A DNA stretch of 64,000 bases from Muscardinus avellanarius (taxonomy: Eukaryota > Chordata > Mammalia > Rodentia > Gliridae), in assembly GCA_963383645.1 (NCBI GenBank), contig OY726571.1, forward strand, positions 75,995,860-76,059,859, in the 5' to 3' direction. The first letter of the stretch is position 1, and each line of letters starts with the position of its first letter. Below are positions 23,490 to 35,407 of the stretch, one piece after another. The translations under genes and the position numbers were made by a program. The notes below the pieces were generated by a model that did no database searches, was not told the origin of the DNA, and was given only the letters and a program-made list of their open reading frames with translations.

Positions 23490-24920
23490 AGCAAGCAAAC
23501 AGCCAGTAGGATCAAGCAGTTGGTTGGGGGAGTCAGCTAGTCTGTGGCTATTTCTCTACTTCCCTGCATCTGCTGTCAAAGAGCATTTCTTTGCAGATCG
23601 AAGGGGTGGGAAATACAATGAATGGCAATTTGGTAGGAAAGAGAAAATACACACTTCTGCTTTTGATTGGTTTGTAAGCTTGAAATCTGACTTCCCACAT
23701 CTTGGGAAAGGGTTTTCTATTCTCTTTGCTTTCTTTCTCTATTCATTTGTCTTGGGTGGACTGCCATGCAGAAAACACCATAAAGTACCCAGCCCTGTAG
23801 GGCCCTGAGTTTGAGGTGCGCTTGGGGACAGGAGAGCCATGCACACAAATATGACGTGAGCGGCGGCACAGAACACTGAGCGCCAAGTGGTCATTTTTTG
23901 CTGGAATGCTTCACAGAACAGATGGGCGTTTATGAGTTTTCGGGAGTTTCTTATTATAAATCTAAATTGTTGTTCTGAGGATTCTTTTCTTCTCTTCCCA
24001 CTTTAATATCTGTCCTTGCTCTTGGTTCTTATGAAATGCAAAGACAGTTCCCCCTGGGAAGTGGACATCTCAGGGCAGTTTCCTTACCAAACCCTCCACG
24101 TAGGCCCACTGTCTCTGTTCATGCTGCTTGGAGGGAGAGTTTTGGCAGTAGAATCTATGACCACACCTGAGGTCTTGGTCAAAAAAGGTCCAGCTGCAAA
24201 AACATCACCTACCAGATTGCATAATTTATTCTCCAAGATTTCTTTCTTGCTCATGCATTTGAATCCAGTTGTAGGGATGTAAGATGGGGCAAAGATGGCC
24301 CTCTTCTCCATGTGGTCACTCAAGGATCCAGGATCCACGCTAAGGAAGGCCCAGCATGACTACACATGCCTGTAGAGTTTGCTGGAGAGGAAGAAACAAA
24401 CCACAAGGAGAATCGCAAAGGAAATCCTCCTTCCCATCCCGCCTGCATCCTTCTTTCCCAAATGTCATTGGCTAGGACTGGTCACACAGTCTTGCTTCTC
24501 TACAAAAGGATTGGAAAGTCTAGTTTTCTCTAAGCCACAAAGGAGGAATAGAAAATGAGACTTATGGGGTGCAAATCCTTTTCTCAGCTTTATTTGATGT
24601 TTACAGAGGAAACACATTTACCATTACTGGGGATTTTGTCTTGGAAACACACTTTGTAGTCATGTTCTTTATTCAAGAAGTCAATACAATAAGAGCAATC
24701 AGATAATAAAAATTCATCTTTGCCTCAAATTAAAATGCAAGTTTCATATAACTAAAATGCCTACGTAACAGTCACCTTTTGATGGTAATATTCTTAAATA
24801 AAACCACCTTATATGTTCTATATGCTCTAAGGATACATTAACTATTGAGACAGGAAAGACCCTAAAACTTCCTGGGTGGCCATGGGGGGTTAAGCCACCA
24901 TGAATTAGACATGACATTTC
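23490..24920. other. Unique DNA
   Basis: No gene is recognised. Frames at 23524-23808 and 24016-24338 lack domains and overlap antisense frames. Confidence 0.5.
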
Positions 24921-25127
24921 TATTTTTTTTTTGGGGGGGGGGGTGGAACCCAGGGACATTCTACCTTGGAGTTACAATCCCAGCCCTATTTTTTATTCTT
25001 TAATTTGAAACAGGGTCTCATGAGTTGCAAAGGGCCTCACCAAGTAGCTGAGACTGTCCAGGAACCTAGATCCTTCTGTCTTAGGCTCCCAAATGCTGGG
25101 ATTACAATTGTGCACTACCATGCCCGT
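24921..25127 (-). mobile_element. B1-dID SINE
   Basis: T9G12 tail boundary, GTGGAACCCAGGGACATTCT, GAAACAGGGTCTCATGAGTT, ending CACTACCATGCCCG. Confidence 0.9.
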
Positions 25128-25163
25128 TTTTAGACATACTATTGTTAATGTGATCTTTTTTCA

Positions 25164-25373
25164 TGTGTGTGTCAGTGCTGGAGCTAGAACCCGAGGACAT
25201 CCTACCTCCTAGCTACACCCCAGCCCCATTTTTTAGTTTTTATTTTGAAACAGGGTCTCACTGAGTTGCAAAGGGCCTCACTAAGTACTCGCTGAGGCTG
25301 TCCGAGAACTGCATCCTCCAATCTCAGCCTCCCATTTGCTGGGATTACAGGTGTGCACCACCATGCCTGGTTA
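25164..25373 (-). mobile_element. B1-dID SINE
   Basis: GTGTGTCAGTGCTGGAGCTA, ID half, GAAACAGGGTCTCACTGAGT, ending CACCACCATGCCTGG. It lies 36 bp after another minus-strand copy. Confidence 0.9.
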
Positions 25374-25807
25374 GTGATCAAATTTGAAATTGGAATCTTT
25401 GGCATTTTCTTTACTGCTTCAGTCTGAGAAGGGCACTTTATAGTATTTTTTATTGTTGTTGTTTGTTTTTTAATGCCTGTTTCCACCTTTTAAACTTAAA
25501 AAATATGAAGGCAAAGTCAAAATTTGGAGGTGAAATAAAATTATATATCACATGTATTTCCAGTAGTGTTATACATTAGTAAAATTCTTTTGGAGCTAAT
25601 ACAGCAAAATGTATACAAAGCTGCGTAAGTACAGTGTTGCTACACACAGGTCAGAAGTCATAAAAATGCTCATAACGTCACCAATGCCACTTTTGGGAAC
25701 CCAACTCAAAGAAGCACAACAATCTCTTATCAACCATTGCAAGCAAAGTTCATAAAGGACAGTGTGGTTGGTTACTGCCTCCCAAAGCTTTAACTCAGTC
25801 TTTGTTT
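25374..25807. other. Unique DNA
   Basis: Nothing recognised. Confidence 0.45.
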
Positions 25808-26125
25808 TTTATTTTATTTTATTTATTTTCTTAATTTTTTATTGGTGCATTATATTTATACATCATATTGGGGTAAAAAACGTGTGTGTACCTACATGTA
25901 CACATCACTGATTTAACCCCTACTCAATTCCCACCCCATTCCCTCCCTCCCTTGCTCAGCTTAGTGGTTGACTTCGATATGTTTAAGTACATTGTGTGTT
26001 TTAGAGATTTTCCTCTTCCTCCCTCCTTTCTCCTCCTTTAGGTTGTCTTGTTTGCTCCTCCATAGGATTTCCTTTTTAATCTAGAGTTCCTCCTATGACC
26101 CATTTCTCCCTAGCTCTTTGTAAGG
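25808..26125 (-). mobile_element. L1 3' UTR
   Basis: TTTTTTATTGGTGCATTATA start, C-rich tract CCCACCCCATTCCCTCCCTC and TAGAGTTCCTCCTATGACCC near the inner end, as in the L1 at 21008. Confidence 0.82.
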
Positions 26126-27029
26126 ACATAATTTAATTAAATCACGACTAGAGATAAAGAAAATGTGGCATTATATAGCTTTACCCCAAAATTAAGTAAA
26201 TAAACATTCTGGAAAACATTAATTTACATAAACTAGACTATTTGGCATTAAATCCTATTTCTTCCATTTTTTTTTTTTTTACAAAGTACTGTTGACTTTG
26301 AGATCTGGTGGCAGATTCATATAGTTTTCTATATCTTATCTCTGTTTTACTATCATTTGTTTTATAAGTTTGGGTAGAAAGCTTAAGTAACAAGGTGACC
26401 TTAAAAATATTCATATTTCCTACTGGAACATTTTTCTAGGTCTGGCCTCTAAATTGTATATTAAAATGTCACCAGGTATGAACTTGTCATCTTCATATTA
26501 TGTTTGTAAACTGTTGCATAAAGAGCAGAAATTATTTTCTTTTATCCTTTTGGTCTGCTTGTTTTGGGGGACTTGTTTGGAATGGCTACTTGGAGAAAGG
26601 ATGCTTCTTTATAAATTTTTCTTTATTCCTAGACTATAATGTGTAGGAAATTACTATTTCACATTGTGGGTGGAAAAGGTGATATGTCCAAGGATGTTAT
26701 AAACTTATTGCAGCTTATTTATTTCAAAGGAAATTAAAGTACTCTGCCAAATATTTATAAAAATATATTAAAAGCAAAATAGTGATTTACTGTATGGGCT
26801 ATTTTGCAACTTGAAATAATTGTTATAAAGACTGTGAATCAACCCATTACGGTAATAACAGTTTACAAAGTAAAAATAACAGCCACTTTCTCTTGGCATC
26901 GACTCTGTGTCCAAGGTTTTCTCTCACCCCTCACCCAACCTCGCATTCAGGCATTTTATGGGAGAAATCCACCTTTGGGCAGACAGTAGTAGGCATTGGG
27001 TACTGGGTAGCATCTCTCCCCCACACCTA
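26126..27029. other. Unique AT-rich DNA
   Basis: No gene or repeat is recognised. Confidence 0.5.
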
Positions 27030-27215
27030 TTTGTGGTTCTGGGGATTGTATTTTACCTCCGAGTTACAACCTCAGAAACTTCAAGTTTTTATTTGTGTCT
27101 TATTAAATTGCTGAGAGCCTTGCTAAGTTGCTAATACTGGCTTCACACCCACAATCCTCCTGTCTCAGCCTCCCCGGTACTGGGATTACAGGTACGCACC
27201 ACCATGTCCAGGCTC
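27030..27215 (-). mobile_element. B1-dID SINE, old
   Basis: TGTGGTTCTGGGGATTGTAT, TTGCTGAGAGCCTTGCTAAG, CTGTCTCAGCCTCCCCGGTA, ending CACCACCATGTCCAGGC. Confidence 0.85.
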
Positions 27216-28286
27216 TCTTGGGCTTTTTTAAGCCAATGTCCTTTTTAGTCTGCTGGATTCTGAAAAGCTCAAGAGCCTAGTGAGTGTTGAAGGAGAGTAG
27301 AAGTTCTGCCTTCATCCTTTTTACGACCTTAAACCCATCTCTAACCCTGATGTGACATCAACAGTAGACCTTTACATACCTATGACTTGTTGAACAGCAG
27401 AGCAGTGATGGCTCTCCTGGATCCTATGGGAAGTATAAAATTCAATTTGTATGTTTATATATCTTAAGGAAGGTGTAAGATAGGAGCTACATAAGAACAA
27501 GAAGGACTCGATAGGAGAGTTAGGAGGCTAACCTAAGCTTTTTAAATAAATTGTGATGTTAATATGCATACAAAAATTTAATTTCTCAACACAAAATTAG
27601 ACCATAAGCCAAAGTGATAGAAACAATGTATGATTAAAAGGTCAGAAGAAGTTTTCTTTTCTAAGTATCTATGAGTTCTAAGTTCCTTTGGAATCTCTGG
27701 GTGTGGTTTCTTAAGAGATTACATGAAGCTTATTGAAAAAATTTTGCACCAATGTACTTCTTTAAGCAAACTAAAAAACATCTGTAAAACAAAAATTTAA
27801 TTTTTCTATGAAAACATCGTCTTACCAATGTTTAAGAACCAGGCTTTATCACATCCTGACTCTTAAATAAGGTTCATTTCTCTTAATGAAGAGTAAATAC
27901 CAATTTCTGGTTGTGATCCCATTTGTAAGGAAGGTTTTAACCACCAGAGTCAAATACTTCACCTCAAGACAGCAAAAATTTTTTTATTTGGGGGATGAAA
28001 TACAAGTTCGAACTCCATGATTCGGTTAAGCCCATTGTTTGGATGGTTTTAGTCCACCACAGGAGGATATTGAGCCCTAAAAATTGTCAAGATTTTTTAT
28101 AGTTCACTCAAAACTCACATGCCTACATAAATTAATTCAAACACATTTACTCCGAGTTCTATAAGACTATTGCCAACATTTCTGCTCTAGAAAGAAGCAT
28201 GACAGACACCACAGAGTCCTCGTGCTCTTTGGGAGCTGAAGAAGCAAATCTGTTAAATCTTTGCTTTCTAGAAAGCAGAAAGACAC
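27216..28286. other. Unique AT-rich DNA
   Basis: No gene or repeat is recognised. Confidence 0.5.
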
Positions 28287-28461
28287 AGCCAGGTTCAGTG
28301 GCACATGCCTTTAATCCCAGTTACTCAGGAGGCTGAGGCAGGAGGATTGCAAGTTGGAGACCAGCCTAAGCAACTTAGGAAGACCCTGTTTTGAAATAAA
28401 ATGAAAAGGGCTAGAGATGTAGCAGTAGTAGACAGTGGTATACTGTCCATTGGTTTAAACC

Positions 28462-28463
<2 letters not shown>
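28287..28463 (+). mobile_element. B1-dID SINE
   Basis: CAGCCAGGTTCAGTGGCACA head, GGCTGAGGCAGGAGGATTGC, GACCCTGTTTTGAAATAAAA and a decayed ID half (GGGCTAGAGATGTAGCAGTA). Its tail seeds the GAAA and 13-bp repeats that follow. Confidence 0.87.
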
Positions 28464-28501
<38 letters not shown>

Positions 28502-28770
28502 GAAAGAAAGAGAGAAAGGAGAGGAAGAAAGGAGAGGAAGAAAGGAGAGGAAGAAAGGAGAGGAAGAAAGGAGAGGAAGAAAGGAGAGAAAGAAAGGAGA
28601 GAAAGAAAGGAGAGAAAGAAAGGAGAGAAAGAAAGGAGAGAAAGAAAGGAGAGAAAGAAAGGAGAGAAAGAATGGAGAGAAAGAATGGAGAGAAAGAATG
28701 GAGAGAAAGAATGGAGAGAAAGAAAGGAGAGAAAGAAAGGAGAGGAAGAAGAAAGAGAAAGAAAGAAATT
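28464..28770. repeat. (GAAA)n then 13-bp purine minisatellite
   Basis: (GAAA)n to about 28510, then 17 exact-length 13-bp units at 28521-28741. There are five GAGGAAGAAAGGA, six GAGAAAGAAAGGA, four GAGAAAGAATGGA, then two GAGAAAGAAAGGA. The Lys/Glu/Arg-rich 136-codon frame and the antisense Leu/Phe/Ser frame are by-products. Confidence 0.97.
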
Positions 28771-28877
28771 TCTTGCAATTGAGAAGTTATAAAAGTATTA
28801 GAATGATTTGACAGCAAAAAGAGAGCTGCATGTGTAGCCCCAAATATAAATTACCAAGAAAGGTTTTGTGTCTTACT

Positions 28878-29455
28878 CATTTTTAATGTAATTTATCGGT
28901 GCACTGCAATCATGGATCGTATTGCGGTTTAGTGTGATAGAACCGTACAGGCTCACGGTACCCTATGCATTTCCCTCCAGGTCCCGCCTCGCTCCATCGC
29001 CCTCTTGGTTCGTAATATTGGCATCGGTATTGATGGCTTCATGAATGCATGTAAGGTCATTTGAACTGTTTCCTTCATCAAGTCTCCCCTCCCCCTCCCC
29101 ACCTCTCTCCCCAAGTTCCCTTCCACTATTCTACTGGCCTCCTGCCCTTACTTATCTAGTATCTTTGGTGGTGGTTGTTTCTCAACTTCTGTCTAGCTTC
29201 CACATATAGGAGAGAACATATGAGCCTTCACTTTCAGAGATGCTCTGATCTCACTTAGCATGCTACTCTCTAGTTCCATCTATTTTCCTGCAAATGACAT
29301 AATTTTATTCTTCTTTTATGATTGAGTAAAATTTCCATTGTGGGTATCAACCCCAATTTCATAAACCATTTATCTGCTGATGGACACCGAGGCTGGTTCC
29401 ATAGGGTAACTGTTGTGAATTGTGCTGCTATAAACACAGCTATGCGTGCATCACC
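28878..29455 (-). mobile_element. L1 3' end, diverged
   Basis: ATTTATCGGTGCACTGCAAT start, C-rich tract CCCCTCCCCCTCCCCACCTC, ATCTCACTTAGCATGCTACT, then GATGGACACCGAGGCTGGTT, CCATAGGG and TGTGCTGCTATAAACA. This is the reversed end of ORF2 plus 3' UTR. Confidence 0.85.
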
Positions 29456-29924
29456 AGAATATTCAGACTACAATTTGAAACTCCAGTGCATAGAGTGGCA
29501 GACACCCAGAAAGCATCCGCTGACTCTTCATGAGCACACAGATGAATATTTGCCTCTAAGATTTATGTGCATGACATTGATCTCAGGGGTGTGAAGATTG
29601 CTAGACACACTGAGGTGGTTATCACCCAGAGCAGACATGTCTAGAGTCTTATATTTCTATTGTTCCTCCTTTAAAATAAAACACCACTGTCCCTACTACT
29701 CATGTGAATTTAAATGCGGTAACAATCACTGATTTGTGGATATATCTAAGCAAACTGCAAAGACTAATTATTAATGAACAAAGAAGCAACACATGTAATA
29801 CAGTGAAAAATCTTGATTTCTTTTCAAGGATCTAAGTAAAAAAGAAGAATCAGGACCTAAACTGGTGTATATTTTGGGTGTGTCTGTGTGTTCCTTCTCT
29901 CCGAACTTGAGTGTTTTCAAACAT
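29456..29924. other. Unique DNA
   Basis: Nothing recognised beyond the L1 edge. Confidence 0.4.
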
Positions 29925-30078
29925 TAATTCATTTAATCCAATCACACAATGCATGAGGAAGTTTCTGTCCTTATTTTTATTGAACTTGTTTATACAAAAC
30001 TGAAACTTAGACAGTTTAAGTAACCATCCAATGTCAAATAGCTGGCAAGTGATTTTTAGAGCTGGATTCTTTAGGTAA
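29925..30078 (-). mobile_element. MIR relic
   Basis: AACTGAAACTTAGACAGTTT, AAGTAACCATCCAATGTCAA and ATAGCTGGCAAGTGATTTTT follow the reversed MIR core. Confidence 0.75.
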
Positions 30079-31364
30079 ACAGCAATTTAGGACTTTTGCT
30101 TTCAGCTTCTGTACTATATTCTCTTAGAAAAGAACTTCCCAGGCTCTCAACTAGAATAGTACAATTTTAATACTGCGTGGGAAAGTTGGGAAATTTTAAA
30201 AAGTCAAAGGAAAACCAAAACTTAAAAAAATTAATTTTACAGTGACTCATGAAACCCAGATTTATTTTTTTCTAGAAATGTGATGACTGGAATTTTTCTT
30301 TGAGAAATACATAATAATCTTTCTTTCTTTTCTTTATTTTGAATCCTTAAAATCCATTTCAGTGTGTTCTCTTAGTGTTCTAGTATCTATGTGCTTTAAT
30401 TAGCAGCTGTTTCCAAGTGTGATAGGTGATTCATGCTAGTCTTAATATTGTATATAATTGGATCTCAAAGGCAAATTTATCTGTCAGAGTAAAATTGATC
30501 TACAAGTAGTTCCCTCTAGCTAATACCTAAATTAGTTTCACCTGGACTCTGCCCTCTGATTCCTTCTGAATTATACCCAAGGAAGGAAAGCTAACAGCTG
30601 GTGCAGAAACCAGCAATTTCTTCTTAAAGATGCTACGGTGAGTCCAAGCCGATTATGAAAGGAACAAAAAAACTAAACAAATTTATAGGTCAACATTGGA
30701 AAAATCAAGCCTAAAACCCATCACATTTTTAACATCTTTAGAATCCGCTATTCAAAGTGGATACTTCAAAGCAGTGCTGGTCAAGACACTTCAATGAGTA
30801 AGCAACAGAAAGCTTCGAAGAAGAGGAGTTTGGGATGCCATTTTATATTTTTTAATCTGTTGAACATAGACTGTATGTGTATACATACATTTATATGTCT
30901 TTTCCCCTCAATTTTCCCTTATAATAATCAGTTACTCAAGGAGGCGTCTAAATCTACTTGGTGTCCTTCATGGGCCAAAGATACAGTGGTTTTGCCCGAA
31001 ATGGAGAATGAGTTTGCCTCGCTCAGAAGTAGAAAGAATGACGGTTCATTTGGCATGGTCTGAGGAAGTCCTCCTTTTCTCAAATTACATTCTCAGCCAT
31101 CTCCACTTCAGCAGGGAGGTGCCTTGAACCCCATGCAGAATTCATCACCTGTGCACGGTTTCTCATCCCCTTCCGTGCCCTTTAGAATCCACTGTAATAT
31201 TCATCTCTTTCTAGATTATAACATGCAGTCCGTTGGGCTAGTTGCTCATGTCTCATTTCCTTAGGCCATGAATTCTCTTAAATGCCTTTTTAAAACATCT
31301 AACCTGAAGAACACATAGCCCCTCAATGATCTGAGAATTCTGCCATTATCATTTAATGGAAAGA
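30079..31364. other. Unique AT-rich DNA
   Basis: No gene is recognised. The 89-codon frame at 30794-31063 lacks motifs. Confidence 0.45.
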
Positions 31365-31530
31365 ATGCACAAAATCTGGCAAACCCCAGTCCGAATGGAG
31401 TTCAGTCCTTGGCTAGTGCCTTAGATCTCTCTGACTAACAGTTTCTTCATCTGTCAAAGATCGTGGCCTCACTCGTTTTTGCTCAAAGACTGTTACAAAG
31501 AACACATTGTATTAGACGCTCTGTAAATAA
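31365..31530 (+). mobile_element. MIR relic
   Basis: CTTGGCTAGTGCCTTAGATC, TCTCTGACTAACAGTTTCTT and CATCTGTCAAAGAT match the forward MIR core. Confidence 0.65.
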
Positions 31531-31949
31531 AATGGTTCTGCTCTAAAATAAAATTGAAAAATACTCATATATCCACCATAGATATAACAGCATTTGGGAA
31601 AGGCTCTTAGAAATATGTTAGTTTAAATTATATAATCAGGGTTAGCTTTGGTTTTATATACTGTATCCTGAATATCTAAGACCATGAGACCCTCTTTTAA
31701 GAAAATATATTGGTGTCTAGGATACTAGGATTCCAAAAGAGAAAGTTAGGGGCAATTAATTTACATAATCCCTTCCAACACAAAACCTTTCAAGATTATT
31801 ACTATACATTGTCCATCAACATATCGCTATCAAAAGCAAAATATTTTTTTTACTGGTAAAATATTAATTTCTTTCCAACTATTACCCTTATGTTTATTTT
31901 CTTCTTTAAAGATAGTTTAGTAACTATACGTAGCAGACACTATACAGTT

Positions 31950-32282
31950 GGCCCTTTGTATCTGCAGGTTCCAAACCCATGTTTTCAAACAATCGTGGAC
32001 AAAATAAATTTGCAAAAATTGCCTTTGTTATGAATATGCACAGTTTTTTTTGTCATTATTCTGTAAGGTATATAGGATAACTATTTACACGGTCTTTGCA
32101 TTATATTAGGTATTGTAAGTAATCTAGAGATTATTTAATGTATATAGGAGGATATGGGCATGTTCTGTGTAAATGCTATACCATTTTCCCTACGGGACGT
32201 GAGCATCTATCTATAGGTTTGGGTATCAGTGCTGGGTCCCGGGACCAATCCCCTGCAGATACTGAGGAATGATGACTTAGGA
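31950..32282. mobile_element. TcMar-Tigger-type DNA transposon relic (MER2-like)
   Basis: Begins CAGTTGGCCCTTTGTATCTG and ends GCAGATACTGAGGAATGATGACTT, which read as decayed terminal inverted repeats. TA occurs at both edges. The interior (TTGCATTATATTAGGTATTG, TAAGTAATCTAGAGATTATT) is family-like. Non-autonomous, with no transposase frame. Confidence 0.8.
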
Positions 32283-33067
32283 CCATAGATATAAAAATGA
32301 AATTAATAGTATGTTACTGAAAGGAGTTCATATAGAGGAAGAGGAGTTCAAGGTGTAAAATGTAGGAACGAGAAAGTATTCTGATGAAATTGTTTGCAGA
32401 GTACAGTGGATACTCAAGAAAGGCTGGCCAGGCCGGGAGAGCGTTGTGACTGGCGTCAATATAAGAGGGTGAGTGTTGAAAAGGAGCCAGATTAATCAAG
32501 GAAGAGCAAATGGATTCACCAGTGGGGGGCCTCCCCAGCGGTGACACAGAATGAGCAGCCATTGCGAAGTGCTGCGAGCTTGCGCTGACATAAAGGGACG
32601 GGTGTGTTTGAGGTGTTCTGTTCTGATAAAAAACAAAGCCTATGTAACAAATTCTGACTCCTAACCTTAAATGGCCATAAAGCTTGCTTTATATGATTTA
32701 GTATAAAAGGGTGACATTTCATTCAGCTGCTTCATAAAAATAGAAAATTACCTTTTCTTTCCGGCTAGGCTTATACATACCTTGAGGGTATCCAAAGTGT
32801 TTCATAGCAAGCTGTATAATGTGTTGCCCTGAGGTAGATAAATTCAGAGATGAAGCCAAATGTAACTAGTGCCGAGGTCTGGCCTGATTTAAAAAACTAT
32901 TTTCTAGGGAAAGAGAATGCATTTCATAATATATATTTCTGGAGAGATAGCGTTCCCAGCAAAGAGACCTATATTATTGTAAATAGCAGGCAATCCCAGT
33001 TTTCTGTATTCTCTTTACAATTTATTCGCCTCAAGTTGATAATAATAGTAATGTGTTCGCTTCTACC
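32283..33067. other. Unique DNA
   Basis: No gene is recognised. The 82-codon minus frame at 32314-32562 lacks motifs. Confidence 0.45.
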
Positions 33068-33205
33068 ACCATCTCAAATCCAAGGATTTCTGAGTGCTTT
33101 GTAAACGCGCATCAGTTCTTAAGACGCTCCTGTGAGGCAGGCAAAGAACTGTTACTAATATTTTATAAAGAAAATAATAGAAGAGGGAACTTTCCACACT
33201 CAGTC
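33068..33205 (-). mobile_element. MIR relic
   Basis: GAGTGCTTTGTAAACGCGCA, then CTGTGAGGCAGGCAAAGAAC and TACTAATATTTTATAAAG resemble the reversed 3' part of MIR. Confidence 0.55.
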
Positions 33206-33252
33206 ATTTATCTGCTCTCGCTGGTGCTTCTGGGATGATTAAAACATGAGCA

Positions 33253-33256
<4 letters not shown>

Positions 33257-33296
<40 letters not shown>
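33257..33296. repeat. (CA)n microsatellite
   Basis: About 20 CA units. Confidence 0.97.
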
Positions 33297-33298
<2 letters not shown>

Positions 33299-33480
33299 TC
33301 TATAAGGCCACAGGACAGAAAGGTGTGTGTGTAGAGAAAGAAATCATTATGATAACATAGCAGGTAAGTAAAGATATAGCCATGACATTAGGAATGCAAT
33401 GGTCACTTTTGCTTAGAAAATTTAGCAACAGCTTCAAAGAGAACAAAACATTCAGTACCAATCACAAAAGGATGATGAGG

Positions 33481-33689
33481 TTTTTTTTTTTTTTTTTTTT
33501 TTTTTTGGTGGTACTGGGGTTTCTGGAAGCCCTTCTACCTCCAGGCTACACTCCCAGACCTATTTTTACGTTTTTATTTGGAAACAGGGTCTCCTAAGCC
33601 AGCGCGCGCGGCTGGCTTCGAACCTATGTGATCCACCTGTCTCTGCCTCCCAAGCGCAGGGATTACAAGTGCGTGCCACCACGCCCAGC
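33481..33689 (-). mobile_element. Young variant B1-dID SINE with perfect TSD
   Basis: T26 tail, TACTGGGGTTTCTGGAAGCC palindromic ID half, GAAACAGGGTCTCCTAAGCC, then GCCAGCGCGCGCGGCTGGC. It ends CACCACGCCCAGC. An 11-bp duplication GGATGATGAGG flanks it (33470-33480 and 33690-33700). Confidence 0.96.
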
Positions 33690-33814
33690 GGATGATGAGG
33701 TGTTTAAGGCATGCCGCCAGGTGACTGACACAGGAAGTACACTGTGGACTAGGCTACAAAGATATGAAACTGTGTGATATGTCTATGAGGAACTAAAAGA
33801 GGTATTTTTATATC

Positions 33815-34170
33815 TTTTTGTATATACTTTTATTGGTACATCCTGGTGTCACATAATTAATGCAGTTGGGAGTAATAGTGCCATACATCCACAGAGCACT
33901 TGGTGAGTCCCCCTTCCCCACCCCTCCCTCTCCATGCATGATCCTGAGGTTGGCATTGGTATGATCACATATGTACATATCAGTGAAAGTGTTTCCATTT
34001 CTCTGCAGCCACCATCCTCCCCTACACCCCTGCCATTGCTCCACTGGAGTTTCTCTTCCACAAATTAAAAGTTTCTCTTATGTCCCACTTACTTCCATAT
34101 GAGAGCAAACACTTTCCGTGACTGGCTATCTGATGTAAAATACTTTTCTCTAAGTTTTTCACTTAATAAT
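33815..34170 (-). mobile_element. L1 3' UTR, old
   Basis: TATACTTTTATTGGTACATC start, CCCCTTCCCCACCCCTCCCT tract and GGAGTTTCTCTTCCACAAAT near the inner end. Diverged version of the L1 3' ends elsewhere. Confidence 0.65.
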
Positions 34171-35002
34171 CTTCATTTATTTATTTTTTAAAAATATACT
34201 TGAGTCGGTGCATGATAAGCTCACATTGCAAGAGGTCTTCAGTGCTGAGAAAAGGGGGCTACAAGCTCACTCACCTACCAAGCAAGGCAGGTTGTGTAAG
34301 TGAAATACATGGTCAGCACAGACTCCAGATGATGCCTGTAATCATGTTTTTGCCACACAATTCAAGGGAAACTGCTCACATCTGGCCGGGTGCTGCCTGT
34401 GAGATTGGATGGGCAGAAACCAAAGGCTATGAAAGATATCTAAGATAATGCCACGGGAAGAAAGGCCATTCCAGCCTCTTGCTGCTTCTCCACTGGCTCC
34501 TAATTGCTGATGCCAGACACTTGGCACCCCTCAGTGATATGCCCCTTCCTCAGCTGTTTTAGTATCGTTTTTGGTCTCAGTTGTCAGAGCCATGGTAAAA
34601 TGACTGCAAAGAAGTGAGGAGAGCAGTGTGGTCCATCCAATTCCACAGTGGGAGATGTTTCTCCCAGTCTTGCTTTTTACCAAGACCACAGAGTGAGGAA
34701 GGGTATTCAGTAACTCAGAAGTGATGAATGTTTATTCGGCATATATTGAGATGGTGGGATTGCCAACACCCTCCTCTTGGCTCAGAAAGATAATTTCCTG
34801 CAGCAATCTCCTGGATGATTACTAATTGTGAGAGCAAGTTACTCAACCTCTCTGGTCTTTTTTTTTTTTTTTAATAAAACTCTGGGGCTTAGAGCAGAGT
34901 GTTTTTACATTGTTTTATACATCTATAATTTAGTAGTTTCCACTGGCATTTCCACACACACAGAGTCCTGAAAAATAACACGGTTCACAATCCTCTGCAA
35001 TA
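34171..35002. other. Unique DNA with a short MIR-like piece
   Basis: GAGCAAGTTACTCAACCTCT (34831-34850) is a MIR-core fragment followed by a T run. Otherwise nothing is recognised. Confidence 0.45.
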
Positions 35003-35400
35003 TTGAATAGTTAAGCCACTCAGCCTATCAGTGGTCTGGAAGCTTTGGCCCTTTTAACTATGGAGGATTTTAAGGATGCTGAAGGATATCCAATCAAGCT
35101 CCCTTATAACTCTCTTGAGGCATGAGGATTGTACAGCAGTGCAAGTTACTAGGGGAGCACGAGGAAATTGTACAAATGATGCTAAAGTTAGAAAAGGCAA
35201 GTGTAATCTGCCCAACTTACAGCCCATCCAACTCCCCTCTGTGGCCAGTGTGAAATCTGATGGATCCTGGTCCATGACAGTAGACTATTTAGAATAAAAT
35301 AAAGTGTCACTGCCTTTGCATACAGTGGTACTCAATATTTCAGAACTGATGGTTCATCTGTCACATGACCACTGATATGCTGAGTGGCTTAACTATTCAA
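35003..35400. repeat. 34-bp inverted repeats around a 330-bp spacer
   Basis: The left arm 35003-35036 and the reverse complement of 35367-35400 agree at 33 of 34 positions, for example GAATAGTTAAGCCACTCAGC against GCTGAGTGGCTTAACTATTC. The 330-bp interior is unique, with no frame showing a domain. It could be the ends of an unknown DNA element or a template-switch product. Confidence 0.85.
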
Positions 35401-35407
35401 TTGCCCT

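Noticed and set aside
28401..28811. Charged, coiled-coil-like 136-codon frame
   Set aside because: Entirely produced by the GAAA and 13-bp purine repeats. The antisense Ser/Leu/Phe frame is equally artificial.
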